Of a stretch of DNA of 64,000 bases, positions 25,846 through 36,127 are shown piece by piece. The stretch is taken from assembly GCA_021324775.1 (NCBI GenBank), contig JAJPIM010000043.1:1-64000 (forward strand), in the 5' to 3' direction. The notes under the pieces were generated by a model. That model saw only the letters and a list, made by a program, of their open reading frames with translations, was not told where the DNA came from and made no database searches. Within the stretch, counting starts at the first letter, position 1. Every line of letters begins with the position of its first letter. This DNA comes from Gemmatimonadota bacterium (lineage in GTDB: Bacteria > Gemmatimonadota > Gemmatimonadetes > Gemmatimonadales > Gemmatimonadaceae). The position numbers and the translations under genes are program-made.

Positions 25846-26402
25846 TGCGCGTCGGAGTGATGGCCGACAGCCACGACCGGGTTCCGGCGATCGAGGAGCT
25901 GCTCCGGCGGATGTCGGCGGCGGGCGTGGGGCTGGTCCTCCATGCTGGCGACTATTGCTCACCGTTCGCGCTCAATCCGTTTCGCGACCTCAACATGGCA
26001 CTGGCCGGAGTTTTCGGGAACAACGATGGCGATCGCGAGGGGATCAAGGCGATCGCCGCCGTCGGAGTGGGTGGAGAGCTGTACGATTCGCCTCACAGCG
26101 TCGAGCTGGAAGGGAAGCGGTTGCTGATCGTGCACGAGATGAGCGAAGCCGCGGTGCACTCGGTCGAGCATCACCGGGTCGTCGTGCACGGGTACACGCA
26201 TCGCCGTGAAGTGCGGACCCGCGGCGGTGCGCTCATCATCAACCCCGGCGAGGCGTGCGGATGGCTATTCGGGACACCGAGTGCTGCCATCCTCGACCTG
26301 GACACCATGGAGGTCGAGTTCATCGAGCTGACCGGTCCACCCTGGCAGGAATCGCGGCGGGCGAGCGAAGCAGCGCAGGGCCGCACCGAGGCGCGCGGCT
26401 GA
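25845..26402 (+). CDS. YfcE/MJ0936-family metallophosphoesterase
   Basis: This 185-residue calcineurin-like phosphodiesterase has the metal-binding motifs MADSHDR (residues 6-12), [14 protein letters not shown], the His in IVHEM, and [11 protein letters not shown] followed by NPGEACGW. The family includes broad-specificity phosphodiesterases (MJ0936, YfcE); the physiological substrate is unknown. The ATG overlaps the lysA stop (TGATG), and guaA begins one base after its own stop, so lysA, this gene and guaA probably form one transcript. Confidence 0.87.
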   Translation: MRVGVMADSHDRVPAIEELLRRMSAAGVGLVLHAGDYCSPFALNPFRDLNMALAGVFGNNDGDREGIKAIAAVGVGGELYDSPHSVELEGKRLLIVHEMSEAAVHSVEHHRVVVHGYTHRREVRTRGGALIINPGEACGWLFGTPSAAILDLDTMEVEFIELTGPPWQESRRASEAAQGRTEARG

Positions 26403-26403
26403 A

Positions 26404-27960
<1,557 letters not shown>

Positions 27961-27990
27961 GGCCGGCCTCTCGGAGGCTATCGCCGATCG

Positions 27991-28031
27991 TGCCTTGAAT
28001 ATTGAGCGGCGTGCGCTCAATATTCAAGGCA
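27991..28031. promoter_or_regulatory. 17-bp-arm palindrome at the start of the AAA ATPase gene
   Basis: The arms TGCCTTGAATATTGAGC (27991-28007) and GCTCAATATTCAAGGCA (28015-28031) are perfect inverted repeats around a 7-base loop. The last base of the right arm is the A of the ATPase start codon, so the AAGG before the ATG would be sequestered in an mRNA hairpin. The AT-rich core stands out from the GC-rich surroundings. It may be a protein operator, a translational switch, or a bidirectional stop for guaA. Confidence 0.7.
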
Positions 28032-29170
28032 TGGTGAGACGAGCCCACCTCTTGGCTCGGCTGCGCTCAGGCCTACAGGTGGGTCCAGCAGTGGCGTTGC
28101 TGGGTCCCCGCCAGTGCGGCAAAACTACTCTCGCGCGGCAGCTGGCAGAGGGATCGAAGAGCACGTACTTCGATCTGGAAAATCCAGTTGATCTCGCGCG
28201 GCTGTCCGAGCCCATGACGGCGCTTGAATCATTGCGCGGGCTGATCGTGATCGATGAGGTGCAGCGCCAGCCCGAGCTGTTTCCGATGCTCAGGGTATTG
28301 TTGGATCGGAAGCCGGTTCGGGCGCGATTTCTCATCCTGGGGAGCGCCTCGCCGGAGTTGTTGCGGCAGAGTTCTGAAACGCTGGCGGGCTGGATAACAA
28401 TCCTTGAGATGGGCGGTTTCACGGTTGAGGAGCTCGAGAGGCAGGATCTCAATCGTTTATGGTTGCGCGGCGGGCTCCCGCGGTCGTTTCTGGCCCGAAC
28501 GGACGCTGCAAGCACCATCTGGCGCGAAGATTTCATTCGCACATTCCTAGAGCGTGACTTGGCTCAGCTCGGCGTGCGAGTGCCGTCGGGAACGATGCGC
28601 AGATTCTGGACCATGACCGCGCATCATTCGGGCGGTGTTTGGAACAGCTCGGAGATTGGGCGATCCCTCGGAGAGGCGCACACGACCGTCAAGCGCCATC
28701 TTGACGCTCTATCTGGTGCGCTCGTCGTGCGTGTCCTCGAGCCTTGGTACGCCAATGTCGGTAAGCGGTTGGTCAAGTCTCCCAAGGTGTACATTCGGGA
28801 TTCGGGGCTCCTGCACACGTTACTCGGAATCGGGGAGCGCCGGCAACTCGAGGGGCATCCTGTGGCTGCTGGATCATGGGAAGGGTTCGTCATCGAGCAA
28901 CTGCTTGCCCATTTGCCCAACGCCAACGCCTATTACTGGCGAACGCAAGCCGGCGCAGAACTCGATCTGCTGTTGTTTCTGAGGGGCCGGCGCATCGGCA
29001 TTGAGATCAAACGCGCTGACGCGCCGAAGATGACTCCGTCGATGGATTCGGCGCTCGAGGACCTTGCATTGCACCGGTTGTTGGTGGTCTATCCGGGCAC
29101 GACTCGCTATACGCTCCGTTCCAATGTCGAGGTCATGTCGCTGGCGCAGTGCGTGGCAGATCTAGCTTGA
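28031..29170 (+). CDS. AAA_14/DUF4143 family ATPase
   Basis: The 379-residue product has Walker A GPRQCGKT (residues 25-32), Walker B LIVIDEVQ (71-78), a sensor segment FLILGSASPELLRQ, and a C-terminal DUF4143 domain ending with a PD-(D/E)XK-like core (GAELDLLLFLRGRRIGIEIKRA). Members of this family are common in accessory DNA; their cellular role is not settled. The ATG at 28031 is embedded in a palindrome; an in-frame ATG-like start at 27995 would add 12 residues encoded by the palindrome. Base composition is less GC-rich than the flanking core genes, consistent with acquisition. Confidence 0.85.
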   Translation: MVRRAHLLARLRSGLQVGPAVALLGPRQCGKTTLARQLAEGSKSTYFDLENPVDLARLSEPMTALESLRGLIVIDEVQRQPELFPMLRVLLDRKPVRARFLILGSASPELLRQSSETLAGWITILEMGGFTVEELERQDLNRLWLRGGLPRSFLARTDAASTIWREDFIRTFLERDLAQLGVRVPSGTMRRFWTMTAHHSGGVWNSSEIGRSLGEAHTTVKRHLDALSGALVVRVLEPWYANVGKRLVKSPKVYIRDSGLLHTLLGIGERRQLEGHPVAAGSWEGFVIEQLLAHLPNANAYYWRTQAGAELDLLLFLRGRRIGIEIKRADAPKMTPSMDSALEDLALHRLLVVYPGTTRYTLRSNVEVMSLAQCVADLA

Positions 29171-29232
29171 CGATGAGACGCCGATTCTGAACCGTTGACA
29201 AGAGCATCGCTCGCTCGTGACCTCGAGGTGCC

Positions 29233-30033
29233 ATGCGCCCCTCTCCATTTCTGATCGGCGTTGGGTTCGTCACCAACTTTCTGGATGCGCTAGGGATCGG
29301 CTCCTTCGCTACCACAACGGCTGCGTTCAAGGCCAGCGGCACGGTTGCCGACGAGCGGATTCCGGGAACGCTCAACGTGGGGGGAAGCGTGCCCACGGTG
29401 GTCGAAGCCGCGATCTACATGACCGTGATCAGTGTGGACCGGCTCACGCTGTGGTCCCTCATCGCCTCGTCCGTCGTCGGGGCGTGGCTCGGCGCCGGTG
29501 TCGTGAGTCGCTGGCCTCGCCGCCGGGTGCAGCGCGGGATGGCCATCGCGCTGTTGTTGACCGGTCTCTTCACCGTCCTCCGTTTGCTGCACCTGTTCCC
29601 GGCCGGCAGTGATGCGCTCGGGCTGTCCGGTGCCCCCCTGCTTCTGGCCGTCGTCGCGAACGGCGTCTTCGGCGCACTCATGACGCTCGGCGTCGGATTG
29701 TATGCGCCCTGCATGGGCACCGTTGCTCTCCTGGGCATGAACCCGGCGGCGGCGTTTCCGATCATGATGGGGTCGTGCGCGTTCCTCATGCCGGTGGCCA
29801 GCGCGCGGTTCATCCGCGCGGGGGCGTTCGACCGTCGCGCGGCTCTCGGTCTGACCATCGGAGGTGTTCCCGGCATCGTGCTCGCGGCCTGGCTCGTGAA
29901 ATCACTCCCGCTCGACGCCGTCCGGTGGCTGGTCGTCGTCGTGGTGCTCTATACGGCGGTGACCATGTGGCGTTCGAGTTTGGCGGACGCGGCCGTGACG
30001 AGAGCCGTCCTCCTGGCCGACGAACGCCGGTAG
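29233..30033 (+). CDS. TauE/SafE (TSUP) family membrane transporter
   Basis: The 266-residue polytopic protein has about eight hydrophobic segments. The N-terminal GVGFVTNFLDALGIGSFATTTAAFKA and the second-half repeat GALMTLGVGLYAPCMGTVALLGMNP match the duplicated layout of sulfite/sulfonate/organic-anion exporters of the TSUP family. The substrate cannot be told from sequence. It lies in the guaA-flanked island, convergent with the broken decarboxylase gene. Confidence 0.8.
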   Translation: MRPSPFLIGVGFVTNFLDALGIGSFATTTAAFKASGTVADERIPGTLNVGGSVPTVVEAAIYMTVISVDRLTLWSLIASSVVGAWLGAGVVSRWPRRRVQRGMAIALLLTGLFTVLRLLHLFPAGSDALGLSGAPLLLAVVANGVFGALMTLGVGLYAPCMGTVALLGMNPAAAFPIMMGSCAFLMPVASARFIRAGAFDRRAALGLTIGGVPGIVLAAWLVKSLPLDAVRWLVVVVVLYTAVTMWRSSLADAAVTRAVLLADERR

Positions 30034-30056
30034 CCGTCCACCTGGCGAAGAGGCGC

Positions 30057-31444
30057 CTATCGAGCGGGGGTAGGAGCCGCGGCGCGGGCGACAGCGTCGA
30101 TCAGCGCACGAATGTCCTCGGGGCCGGTCTCGTGGTGCGTGATGCACGCGCGGAGGGCGCGCACGCCATTGATGAGCCGCAACTCCGAGACCCAGGCAGC
30201 CCCCTCCGCCGCAACGGCACGAGCGATTGCGGCCGCTCCGGTCGGAGGCAAGTCATCGCGTGTGAAGCAGACGAGTGGAAGCGGTGTGTCGTTGATGATG
30301 CGCCACCCAGCCTGAGCGAGTTCAACGCGCAGCAGATTCGCCATGGCTGTCTGTCTCTCGACGAGTGCCGAGACGCCGGTCTCCCCGAGCTCGGCCAGCG
30401 TGACGAAGACCTTGAGCCCGATGAAGCGCCGCGACCACTGAAGCGTGTGTTGATACGCGTCGCGTGTGCCCGGCTCTGGATTAGGGACATACCCGGTATG
30501 GACGGAAAACACCGCCTCGGCCGGTGCGCCCCACCGGGAGAAGAACATCCCGCGCCCATCGGCACGGGCAGCACTTTATGGGCATCCAGAGTGACCGAGT
30601 CCCCAAGCTCGATGCCCGCGACATATCCTCGGAGTGCATCGGACAGGATCGCAAGCCCTCCCCATGCCGCATCCACGTGGAACCACAGACCCTCCGTTGC
30701 GCAGAGTGCGGCAAGCTGTGGGAGCGGGTCGATCGCGCCCGTCGCGGTCGTCCCTGCCGTCCCGACCACGAGGAAAGGTTCGTGACCGTCCGCTCGGTCG
30801 CGCGCGATCGCCTGGCGTAGCGCACCGACGTCCATTTGCTGCCGGGCGTCGCTGGCCACACGCCGGAGCGCATCCCGACCGAGCCCCGTGACGCTCGCAA
30901 TCTTGGCGAGGGAATCGTGCGCCTGGTCCGACGCGTAGAACACGGGGTGACGGTCGAGCGCTTGGAGTCCGCCCGTCACAAATACCGGAAACGCCCGCGC
31001 GAGAGCCGCCAACACCCCAGTCAGGTTCGCCTCGGCCCCGCCGGTCGTGAACGATCCTGACGTCTCCGGCCCGGCGAACCCGATGCGCCGTTGGAAGTAC
31101 CGGAGCGTGTGACGCTCGACCTCGGCCGCCGCGGGCGCGTGCCACCAGGCTCCCACCTGCGGGTTGTAGAGTGCCGCGAGCGCGTCGGCGGCCACCCCAG
31201 CCGCTCGTACCCCGGGATTGAACAGCCCGAAATAGCGGGGATGCGTCGAGTGCAGCGTCCCCTGTTCGAGCAGATCCGCCATGTCGCTGACCACGTTCTG
31301 GAGGGTGCACGGATGCGTGAAGTCATAGCGGGCGAGCCGTCGGAGGATCGCCGAGCGAGAGAGCCGCGGTGTCGTTGCAACGTCACGCACGCGCCCGGGC
31401 CATTCCGCCAAACGGCGGGCGACGACCGCTAGTGGAGAATCCAT
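30057..31444 (-). pseudogene. frameshifted PLP-dependent group II decarboxylase
   Basis: The 5' two thirds (start ATG at 31444) encodes a group II aminotransferase-fold decarboxylase with HPRYFGLFNPG, SFTTGGAEANLTG, HVDAAWGG and the PLP-lysine segment LDAHKVLPVPMGAG. Just after this, near 30548-30553, the frame is lost, and the rest continues in another frame as MFFSRWGAPAEAVFSVHTGYVPNPEPG and on to the natural C-terminus at 30057. A single base is missing, probably in a run of G. It is either a pseudogene or a sequencing indel. It is divergent from the Lrp-type regulator. Confidence 0.8.
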
Positions 31445-31488
31445 ATTTGGCGATGCTGTGCTACAAAGGACGATTGTTCGACCACGAG

Positions 31489-31498
31489 GAATATATTC
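31489..31498. promoter_or_regulatory. AT-rich palindrome between decarboxylase and Lrp regulator
   Basis: GAATATATTC is a perfect 10-bp palindrome in the 113-bp divergent intergenic region. The AT-rich setting contrasts with the GC-rich neighbours. Lrp/AsnC proteins usually bind AT-rich palindromes between themselves and their divergent target, so this is a candidate operator. Confidence 0.4.
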
Positions 31499-31557
31499 AG
31501 GATAATTGCAGGCACACGGCGCAGCCAGCGAATCATTTACGGAGCGGAGCGCACGGG

Positions 31558-32100
31558 ATGACACTAGACCGAATCGATCTCGAGATAATCGCGGCGTTGC
31601 AGAAGAATGCTCGGCTTTCCAACAAGGAGCTCGCTGCAAGGGCCGGCCTCGCCCCATCGAGCTGCCACGCGCGAGTCCGCGCGCTCACTCGTGCCGGGGT
31701 GCTCGCAGGGTATCACGCCCAGGTCACAACGGGCGCGCTGGGGGTCACGCTCGAGGCCCTCGTCGCGGTGCGCATGGTCAAGCATTCGCAGGGGGCGTTC
31801 CGCGCGCTCTACGACCACATGCAATCGCTGGAGGAGGTATTGGCGATCTATCACGTCAGCGGCGTCAACGATCTCCAGGTCCACGTCGCCGTTCGCGACA
31901 TTCGGCATCTCCGTGACCTCATCGTGGAGCGATTCGCGAACCGCCCGGAGGTCGACCATTGCGAGACCGCCGTCATCTACGATCTGTTCCAGAAGTACGC
32001 GTTGCCGTGCTATCTCCCAGCGCCGAAGCCACCGGGCGCAGGCAAGGGCGAATCCAGATCAAACGCACCGCGGCGACGGCGTGGCGGCACTCGGCGTTGA
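31558..32100 (+). CDS. Lrp/AsnC family transcriptional regulator
   Basis: The 180-residue product opens with the family winged-helix domain (LDRIDLEIIAALQKNARLSNKELAARAGLAPSSCHARVRALTRAGVLAGYHAQV), followed by a RAM effector-binding domain (residues ~65-145) and a basic C-terminal tail rich in Arg. Such regulators respond to amino acids. The gene is divergent from the PLP decarboxylase and probably controls it. A GGAG-rich stretch lies before the ATG at 31558. The C-terminal Arg-rich extension is unusual. Confidence 0.88.
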   Translation: MTLDRIDLEIIAALQKNARLSNKELAARAGLAPSSCHARVRALTRAGVLAGYHAQVTTGALGVTLEALVAVRMVKHSQGAFRALYDHMQSLEEVLAIYHVSGVNDLQVHVAVRDIRHLRDLIVERFANRPEVDHCETAVIYDLFQKYALPCYLPAPKPPGAGKGESRSNAPRRRRGGTRR

Positions 32101-32182
32101 TGGGTACGCTCCCCTGAGCGACGTTCGGGCCGTTCGGCGCCGTCACCCCCGGGTGAATGGCACGGCGCTTAGCGCGGGCCGC

Positions 32183-32257
32183 GACGAGGAGCCTGGCTGG
32201 GACCGTGTCGTCTGCGATGTGAGCTCGAAGCCACCCGCCACGATCGAGTGGGAGTGA
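32183..32257 (+). pseudogene. duplicated 3' fragment of guaA
   Basis: In one frame this stretch encodes [19 protein letters not shown] followed by TIEWE and a TGA, closely matching the GuaA C-terminus ([24 protein letters not shown]). There is no start and no upstream guaA body. The DNA differs from the real guaA end at scattered positions except for exact blocks of 14 and 20 bases. It is best explained as the right-hand junction left by integration of an element that carried its own guaA end. Confidence 0.75.
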
Positions 32258-32259
32258 GG
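32240..32259 (+). repeat. right direct repeat (att-like) copy of guaA 3' end
   Basis: An exact 20-base copy of 27943-27962 (ACGATCGAGTGGGAGTGAGG). Downstream follows a purine-rich run (GGGAGAGAGAGTAGAGGG) unlike the sequence after guaA itself. Confidence 0.6.
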
Positions 32260-32305
32260 GAGAGAGAGTAGAGGGTCGAGAGTACAAAGTAGACAGCGGC
32301 AAAAG

Positions 32306-33163
32306 TCAAAAACGAATACGCTTCCGGCGCGTCCGCGTCTGCTTCGACGCGGATGCGAGCAGCGCGCGGATCTTGTCCGCATCCGCCGTGGTCGCCGGAT
32401 TGTAAATCACCATCGTGAGATCGGGCCGCCCATCGACCGCGAACCCCGAAAACTCCAGTGAGAGCTTCCCGGCCACCGGGTGGTGCAGGACTTTCAGTCC
32501 GTCGCCATGCGCCTGCACGTCGTTGTCGCGCCACATTGCCGCGAACTCTGGACTGGTGGCGCATAACTCGTCGACCAGCGAACGCACATCAGACGCCGCG
32601 CCGGCTCGTGCCACATCGGCGCGGAAGGACGCCACCACGTATCGCGCCACCCCTTGCCAATTGGCCTGCGCGGCGCGGACGCGCGAGTCGCGAAACATCA
32701 TCCGCAGCACATTGCGCTGTCCCGCCGCCAGCGCCCCGTAGTCCGTCAGCACTGCGGCGGCGGCCTTGTTCCACGCGATCACATCCCAGGTCGCCGTCCG
32801 GATGATCGCGGGACTGTGGTCCAGGGTGTCCAGCACGTGTTGCAGCCGAGGCGTAATGCCCTGGGGCGCGCGATAGCGGACTTCCGGCGGCCGCCCCAGC
32901 CCAAGCAGAAAGAGGTGCTCACGCTCCGCATCGGTCAGCATCATGGCGCGGGCGATGCGCTCCAGTACATCGGCCGAGGGGGCGCCGCCGCGCCCTTGCT
33001 CCAGCCACGTGTACCAGGTGGCGCTCACATTGGCGCGATGCGCCACCTCCTCGCGGCGGAGCCCCGGCGTGCGCCGCCGGGCGAGCGAAAAGCCGAACGT
33101 CGCAGGATCGAGCTTGGAGCGCCGGTCCTTCAGATAGGTCCCGAGTGGGCTCGCGTCGGTCAT
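32306..33163 (-). CDS. XRE-family regulator with MmyB-like ligand-binding domain
   Basis: The 285-residue product starts with a helix-turn-helix domain typical of this family (LGTYLKDRRSKLDPATFGF, RRTPGLRREEVAHRANVSATWYTWLEQGR) and continues with the MmyB-like ligand-binding domain (ITPRLQHVLDTLDHSPAIIRTATWDVIAWNKAAA). Such proteins commonly sit divergent from a short-chain dehydrogenase or epimerase that they repress, as here with the gene at 33255. The ligand is unknown. A palindrome lies 12 bases upstream of its start. Confidence 0.88.
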   Translation of the reverse strand: MTDASPLGTYLKDRRSKLDPATFGFSLARRRTPGLRREEVAHRANVSATWYTWLEQGRGGAPSADVLERIARAMMLTDAEREHLFLLGLGRPPEVRYRAPQGITPRLQHVLDTLDHSPAIIRTATWDVIAWNKAAAAVLTDYGALAAGQRNVLRMMFRDSRVRAAQANWQGVARYVVASFRADVARAGAASDVRSLVDELCATSPEFAAMWRDNDVQAHGDGLKVLHHPVAGKLSLEFSGFAVDGRPDLTMVIYNPATTADADKIRALLASASKQTRTRRKRIRF

Positions 33164-33174
33164 CCTGTTGGTGA

Positions 33175-33188
33175 TTATACCTGTATAA
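33175..33188. promoter_or_regulatory. operator-like palindrome between XRE regulator and epimerase
   Basis: TTATAC-CT-GTATAA is a perfect 6-bp inverted repeat with a 2-base spacer, flanked by GTGA on the left and TCAC two bases out on the right, so the symmetry extends with a small bulge. It lies centrally in the 91-bp divergent region and is AT-rich. It is a good candidate binding site for the XRE regulator, overlapping both promoters. Confidence 0.55.
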
Positions 33189-33254
33189 GATCACTACTTT
33201 ACCCCGATGAACAGCATAGCAGATTTCCGCCCGTCTGAACAGGGAGGAGTTCTT

Positions 33255-34139
33255 ATGCGCGTGTTCATCACGGGTGCGGCCGGCTTCATCGGCACGGTGA
33301 CGACCCAGGAATTGATTGCAAACGGCCACCAGGTGTTGGGCCTTGCTCGCTCCGACGAGAATGCCGAGGCGCTCAAGGCATTGGGTGCGGATGTCCATCG
33401 CGGGTCGCTCGAGGATCTGGACAGCCTGCGGGCGGGCGCCAGGCACAGCGACGGCACCATCCATTTGGCCTTCATCCACGACTTCTCGAAGTTCGCGGAG
33501 AACGGGCAGATCGATAAGCGGGCCATCGATGCCATGGGCGAGGTTCTCGCGGGGTCGGGCAAGCCGTTCATCGTCACGTCCGGTACGCTGTCTGTCGCGC
33601 CGGGGCGGATTGCGACGGAAACGGATCCGGCGATGCCCGGCGTGCCTCGGGTATCGGAAATCGCCGGACTTTCCTTTGCCGCGCGCGGTGTGCGCGCGAT
33701 GGCAGTTCGGTTACCGCAGGTGCATGGTGGCGACGGCAAGTGTGGTCTCGTCAACTGGCTGCTCAACATCGCGCGGGAGAAAGGCGTGTCCGCCTATGTT
33801 GGCGACGGCCGCACCCGTTGGGCGGGGGCACACCGGCTGGACGTGGCGCGGGTGTATCGGCTGGCGCTGGAAAAGGGCCTGCCCGGCACCAGCTATCACG
33901 CAGTAGGGGAGGAAGGGGTGACCGGGCGGGACATTGCTGAGATCATCGGCCGTGTCTTGAAGGTACCGGTGGCATCGATCTCGCCAGACGACGTTTCTGC
34001 GCACTTCGGCGTGATGGCCCTGTTCGCCGGAAGGGACGGCGCCGCGTCCAGTGCGCTCACGCAACAATGGTTGGGATGGGCGCCGACGCAGATCGGCATG
34101 ATCGCAGACATCAGCCGGCCAGGTTACTTCAAGTTGTGA
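33255..34139 (+). CDS. NAD-dependent epimerase/dehydratase family protein (extended SDR)
   Basis: The 294-residue product has the Rossmann dinucleotide loop FITGAAGFIGTVTTQEL at the N-terminus, a TSGTLSVAPG segment in place of the classical catalytic SDR region, and a C-terminal NmrA/epimerase-like part with DGRTRWAGAHRLDVARVYRLALEKG. It belongs to the group of extended SDRs often found next to XRE-MmyB regulators. The catalytic YxxxK pair is not evident. The ATG at 33255 is preceded by AGGGAGGAG, a strong ribosome-binding site. The substrate is unknown. Confidence 0.82.
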   Translation: MRVFITGAAGFIGTVTTQELIANGHQVLGLARSDENAEALKALGADVHRGSLEDLDSLRAGARHSDGTIHLAFIHDFSKFAENGQIDKRAIDAMGEVLAGSGKPFIVTSGTLSVAPGRIATETDPAMPGVPRVSEIAGLSFAARGVRAMAVRLPQVHGGDGKCGLVNWLLNIAREKGVSAYVGDGRTRWAGAHRLDVARVYRLALEKGLPGTSYHAVGEEGVTGRDIAEIIGRVLKVPVASISPDDVSAHFGVMALFAGRDGAASSALTQQWLGWAPTQIGMIADISRPGYFKL

Positions 34140-34162
34140 ACGGCGGGTGGAGGTTCGCCGTC

Positions 34163-34807
34163 TCAGGTGGCCGAGGAGGCGCGCCGGGGGCGGCGGACGA
34201 CTCTGATCTTTCCGGTCTTGCCACCGCCGCAGTACAGCCGATCGCCGCCGTCGGATTCGAGTCCGGACACGCCTGCGCCAGGCGGCATCTCGAGCCGCTC
34301 CAGCACCTCACTGGTGCGGGGGTCGACGCGCCTCAGATCGCTCTCGTCGCCTTCCCACGTGGCGTGCCAGAGCTCACCGTCGACCCATGTCACGCCGGTG
34401 ACGAATCGGTTCGACTCGATCGTGCGAAGGACCGCGCCGGTCTGCGGATCGAGCTGGTGGATCTTCCCTCCCCGATGATCGCCCACCCAGAGCGCCCCTT
34501 CGGCCCACGTCAGCCCGGCGGCGCTACTGGGCGCCGGGATTGAGGCGAGCACATCCCCTGTCGCCGGATCGATCTTCTGGATGCGACCCTCTGCGACCTG
34601 ATAGAAATGGTGGCCATCGAATGCCGTCCCCGCGTCTGCGACCGCGTCGATGGTGCGTATCATCTCGCCGGTCGCCGGATCGAACGCATTCAACCGGTCT
34701 CCACTCGCGAACCAGACGTTCCGCCCGTCGAACGTCACACCGTTGACCTTCCCGGCATCGGGGAACGGCCCGTACTCACAGAGGATCTCGGCCGCGGACC
34801 GTTTCAT
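34163..34807 (-). CDS. beta-propeller protein, glutamine-cyclotransferase/YncE-like
   Basis: The 214-residue product consists of repeated blade-like units (FDPATGEMIRTIDA, IDPATGDVLASIPA, LDPQTGAVLRTIES, VDPRTSEVLERLEM), each with a preceding LW/FW motif (VWFASG, ALWVGDH, ELWHATW). This fits a small beta-propeller like glutaminyl cyclotransferase or YncE. There is no signal peptide, and the catalytic residues of cyclotransferases cannot be confirmed. It lies 9 bases downstream of the TPR-HTH regulator gene, in one transcription unit. Confidence 0.75.
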   Translation of the reverse strand: MKRSAAEILCEYGPFPDAGKVNGVTFDGRNVWFASGDRLNAFDPATGEMIRTIDAVADAGTAFDGHHFYQVAEGRIQKIDPATGDVLASIPAPSSAAGLTWAEGALWVGDHRGGKIHQLDPQTGAVLRTIESNRFVTGVTWVDGELWHATWEGDESDLRRVDPRTSEVLERLEMPPGAGVSGLESDGGDRLYCGGGKTGKIRVVRRPRRASSAT

Positions 34808-34816
34808 GCCCTCATC

Positions 34817-36037
34817 CTAGTCGCTCGGCAGCGGGCCGGGGAGTAACAAGGTTGTCGGGAAACCGGGCACCGGCGGTGTCATCCAACGGCGCGCTCGTCC
34901 CCGTCCGACCGCTTGCGCCTTTCCCGCCGCGGCAAGCGAATCGAGCGCCCGCTGCACGGTGCGTGGGCTCGCGCCAATCGCGATCGCCAGGGCCGAGCTT
35001 GGCCATGACTCGCCGTCGGCGAGCAACGCGAGGACAGAGGCATGCTGATCTTCGACGGGCGGCGCCAGCACGACGACGTCGCTTCCGCGGCGCGGCACCA
35101 GCGCAAAGCCTTCCCTGCTCGCGCGGATATCTGCCAGCGGCCGAACTCTGGCGCGAAGGCGTCCGATCTCCACCCGCAGCCGCGCGCGATGCGATGCATC
35201 GACGTGGCGCGCTCCGAAGGCGCGGGCCAGCAGGGTGCTTCTCGGGACGCCTTCGGGCCACGCTTCCGCCAATGCGCGTGCGAGGGCGAACAAGACCGGG
35301 CGGGTCGCCAGCGGTACCGTGATATGCGCGTTGCGCACGACGTGACGGCAGGCGTCCACGACGAGCGTGCCGGACGTCATCAGCGCTTCTACCTCCTCGA
35401 GCAGGAGAGGGCGTTCCTGACCGCGGGCGATCATGCGGGCGGCGGGCGTATCCAGGACAACTGACGTGCACTCGACCTCCGCGCCCAGCGCGGGGATGCC
35501 GGCATCGCGCGCCGCGCGCGCGGCGCGAACGAGGGCAGTCCGCGCGGTCTTCGTCTGGAGCCGGCGTATCGCGATGCCTGCAATGACCAGCTCGTGGGCG
35601 CATCGCAACGCGGGCGGAAGTGGTGCCGGTTCCAGCTCGGCCAGTCGCTCCTCGGCGTCGCCGAGGCGGCCGATCACGACCAGGCGCCGGATCTCGAGAT
35701 GTCGCGCGTGGGCAGCATTGGCGTGATCGCCGTGCGCCTCGAGCGTCGTTCGGGCCGTATCGAGCGTTTTCTCTGGCCAGCTCAAGTCGCGTGAGACGAG
35801 TGCGATCTCGGCCGCGGCGACCGTGCATCGCGCGCGGGCCACGGCTTCCCGTGGGCCGAATGCGCGCGCGGCGCGGCGCAGAAGGATTTTCGCGCGAGCG
35901 AGATCTCCGAGCTGGGCCATCGCGATGCCCCGTAGCGCGAGTGCCGGCGCATCATCGCGCAGGGCGATGCGTTTCAGAGCGCCGAGGGGATCGCCGGCCG
36001 CGAGCGCGCGCCCTGCCGCGGTGATCAATGAGTCCAT
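34817..36037 (-). CDS. TPR-like protein with C-terminal winged-helix domain
   Basis: The 406-residue product has an N-terminal alpha-helical repeat region (about 1-180, e.g. LALRGIAMAQLGDLARAKILLRRAARAFG) and a C-terminal half with two DNA-binding-like segments: RSTLLARAFGARHVDASHRARLRVEIGRLRARV, of OmpR/BTAD type, and a wHTH (SSALAIAIGASPRTVQRALDSLAAAGKA). It is likely a transcriptional regulator of the divergent DUF899 gene and the downstream propeller gene. Ala/Arg-rich. No known name. Confidence 0.72.
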   Translation of the reverse strand: MDSLITAAGRALAAGDPLGALKRIALRDDAPALALRGIAMAQLGDLARAKILLRRAARAFGPREAVARARCTVAAAEIALVSRDLSWPEKTLDTARTTLEAHGDHANAAHARHLEIRRLVVIGRLGDAEERLAELEPAPLPPALRCAHELVIAGIAIRRLQTKTARTALVRAARAARDAGIPALGAEVECTSVVLDTPAARMIARGQERPLLLEEVEALMTSGTLVVDACRHVVRNAHITVPLATRPVLFALARALAEAWPEGVPRSTLLARAFGARHVDASHRARLRVEIGRLRARVRPLADIRASREGFALVPRRGSDVVVLAPPVEDQHASVLALLADGESWPSSALAIAIGASPRTVQRALDSLAAAGKAQAVGRGRARRWMTPPVPGFPTTLLLPGPLPSD

Positions 36038-36127
36038 CGGAATCCCGTCACACTTGTCACTCCCACCATTCGATACTCTGGCGCTAAGTCTATCTCACGA
36101 CGGTCAACTACAGCTTCGGAGGCTGCG

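Noticed and set aside
32143-32382. Minus-strand ORF containing a [10 protein letters not shown]-type peptide
   Set aside because: This peptide is the reverse reading of the guaA 3' end and is a known type of spurious annotation at guaA att copies, not a gene.
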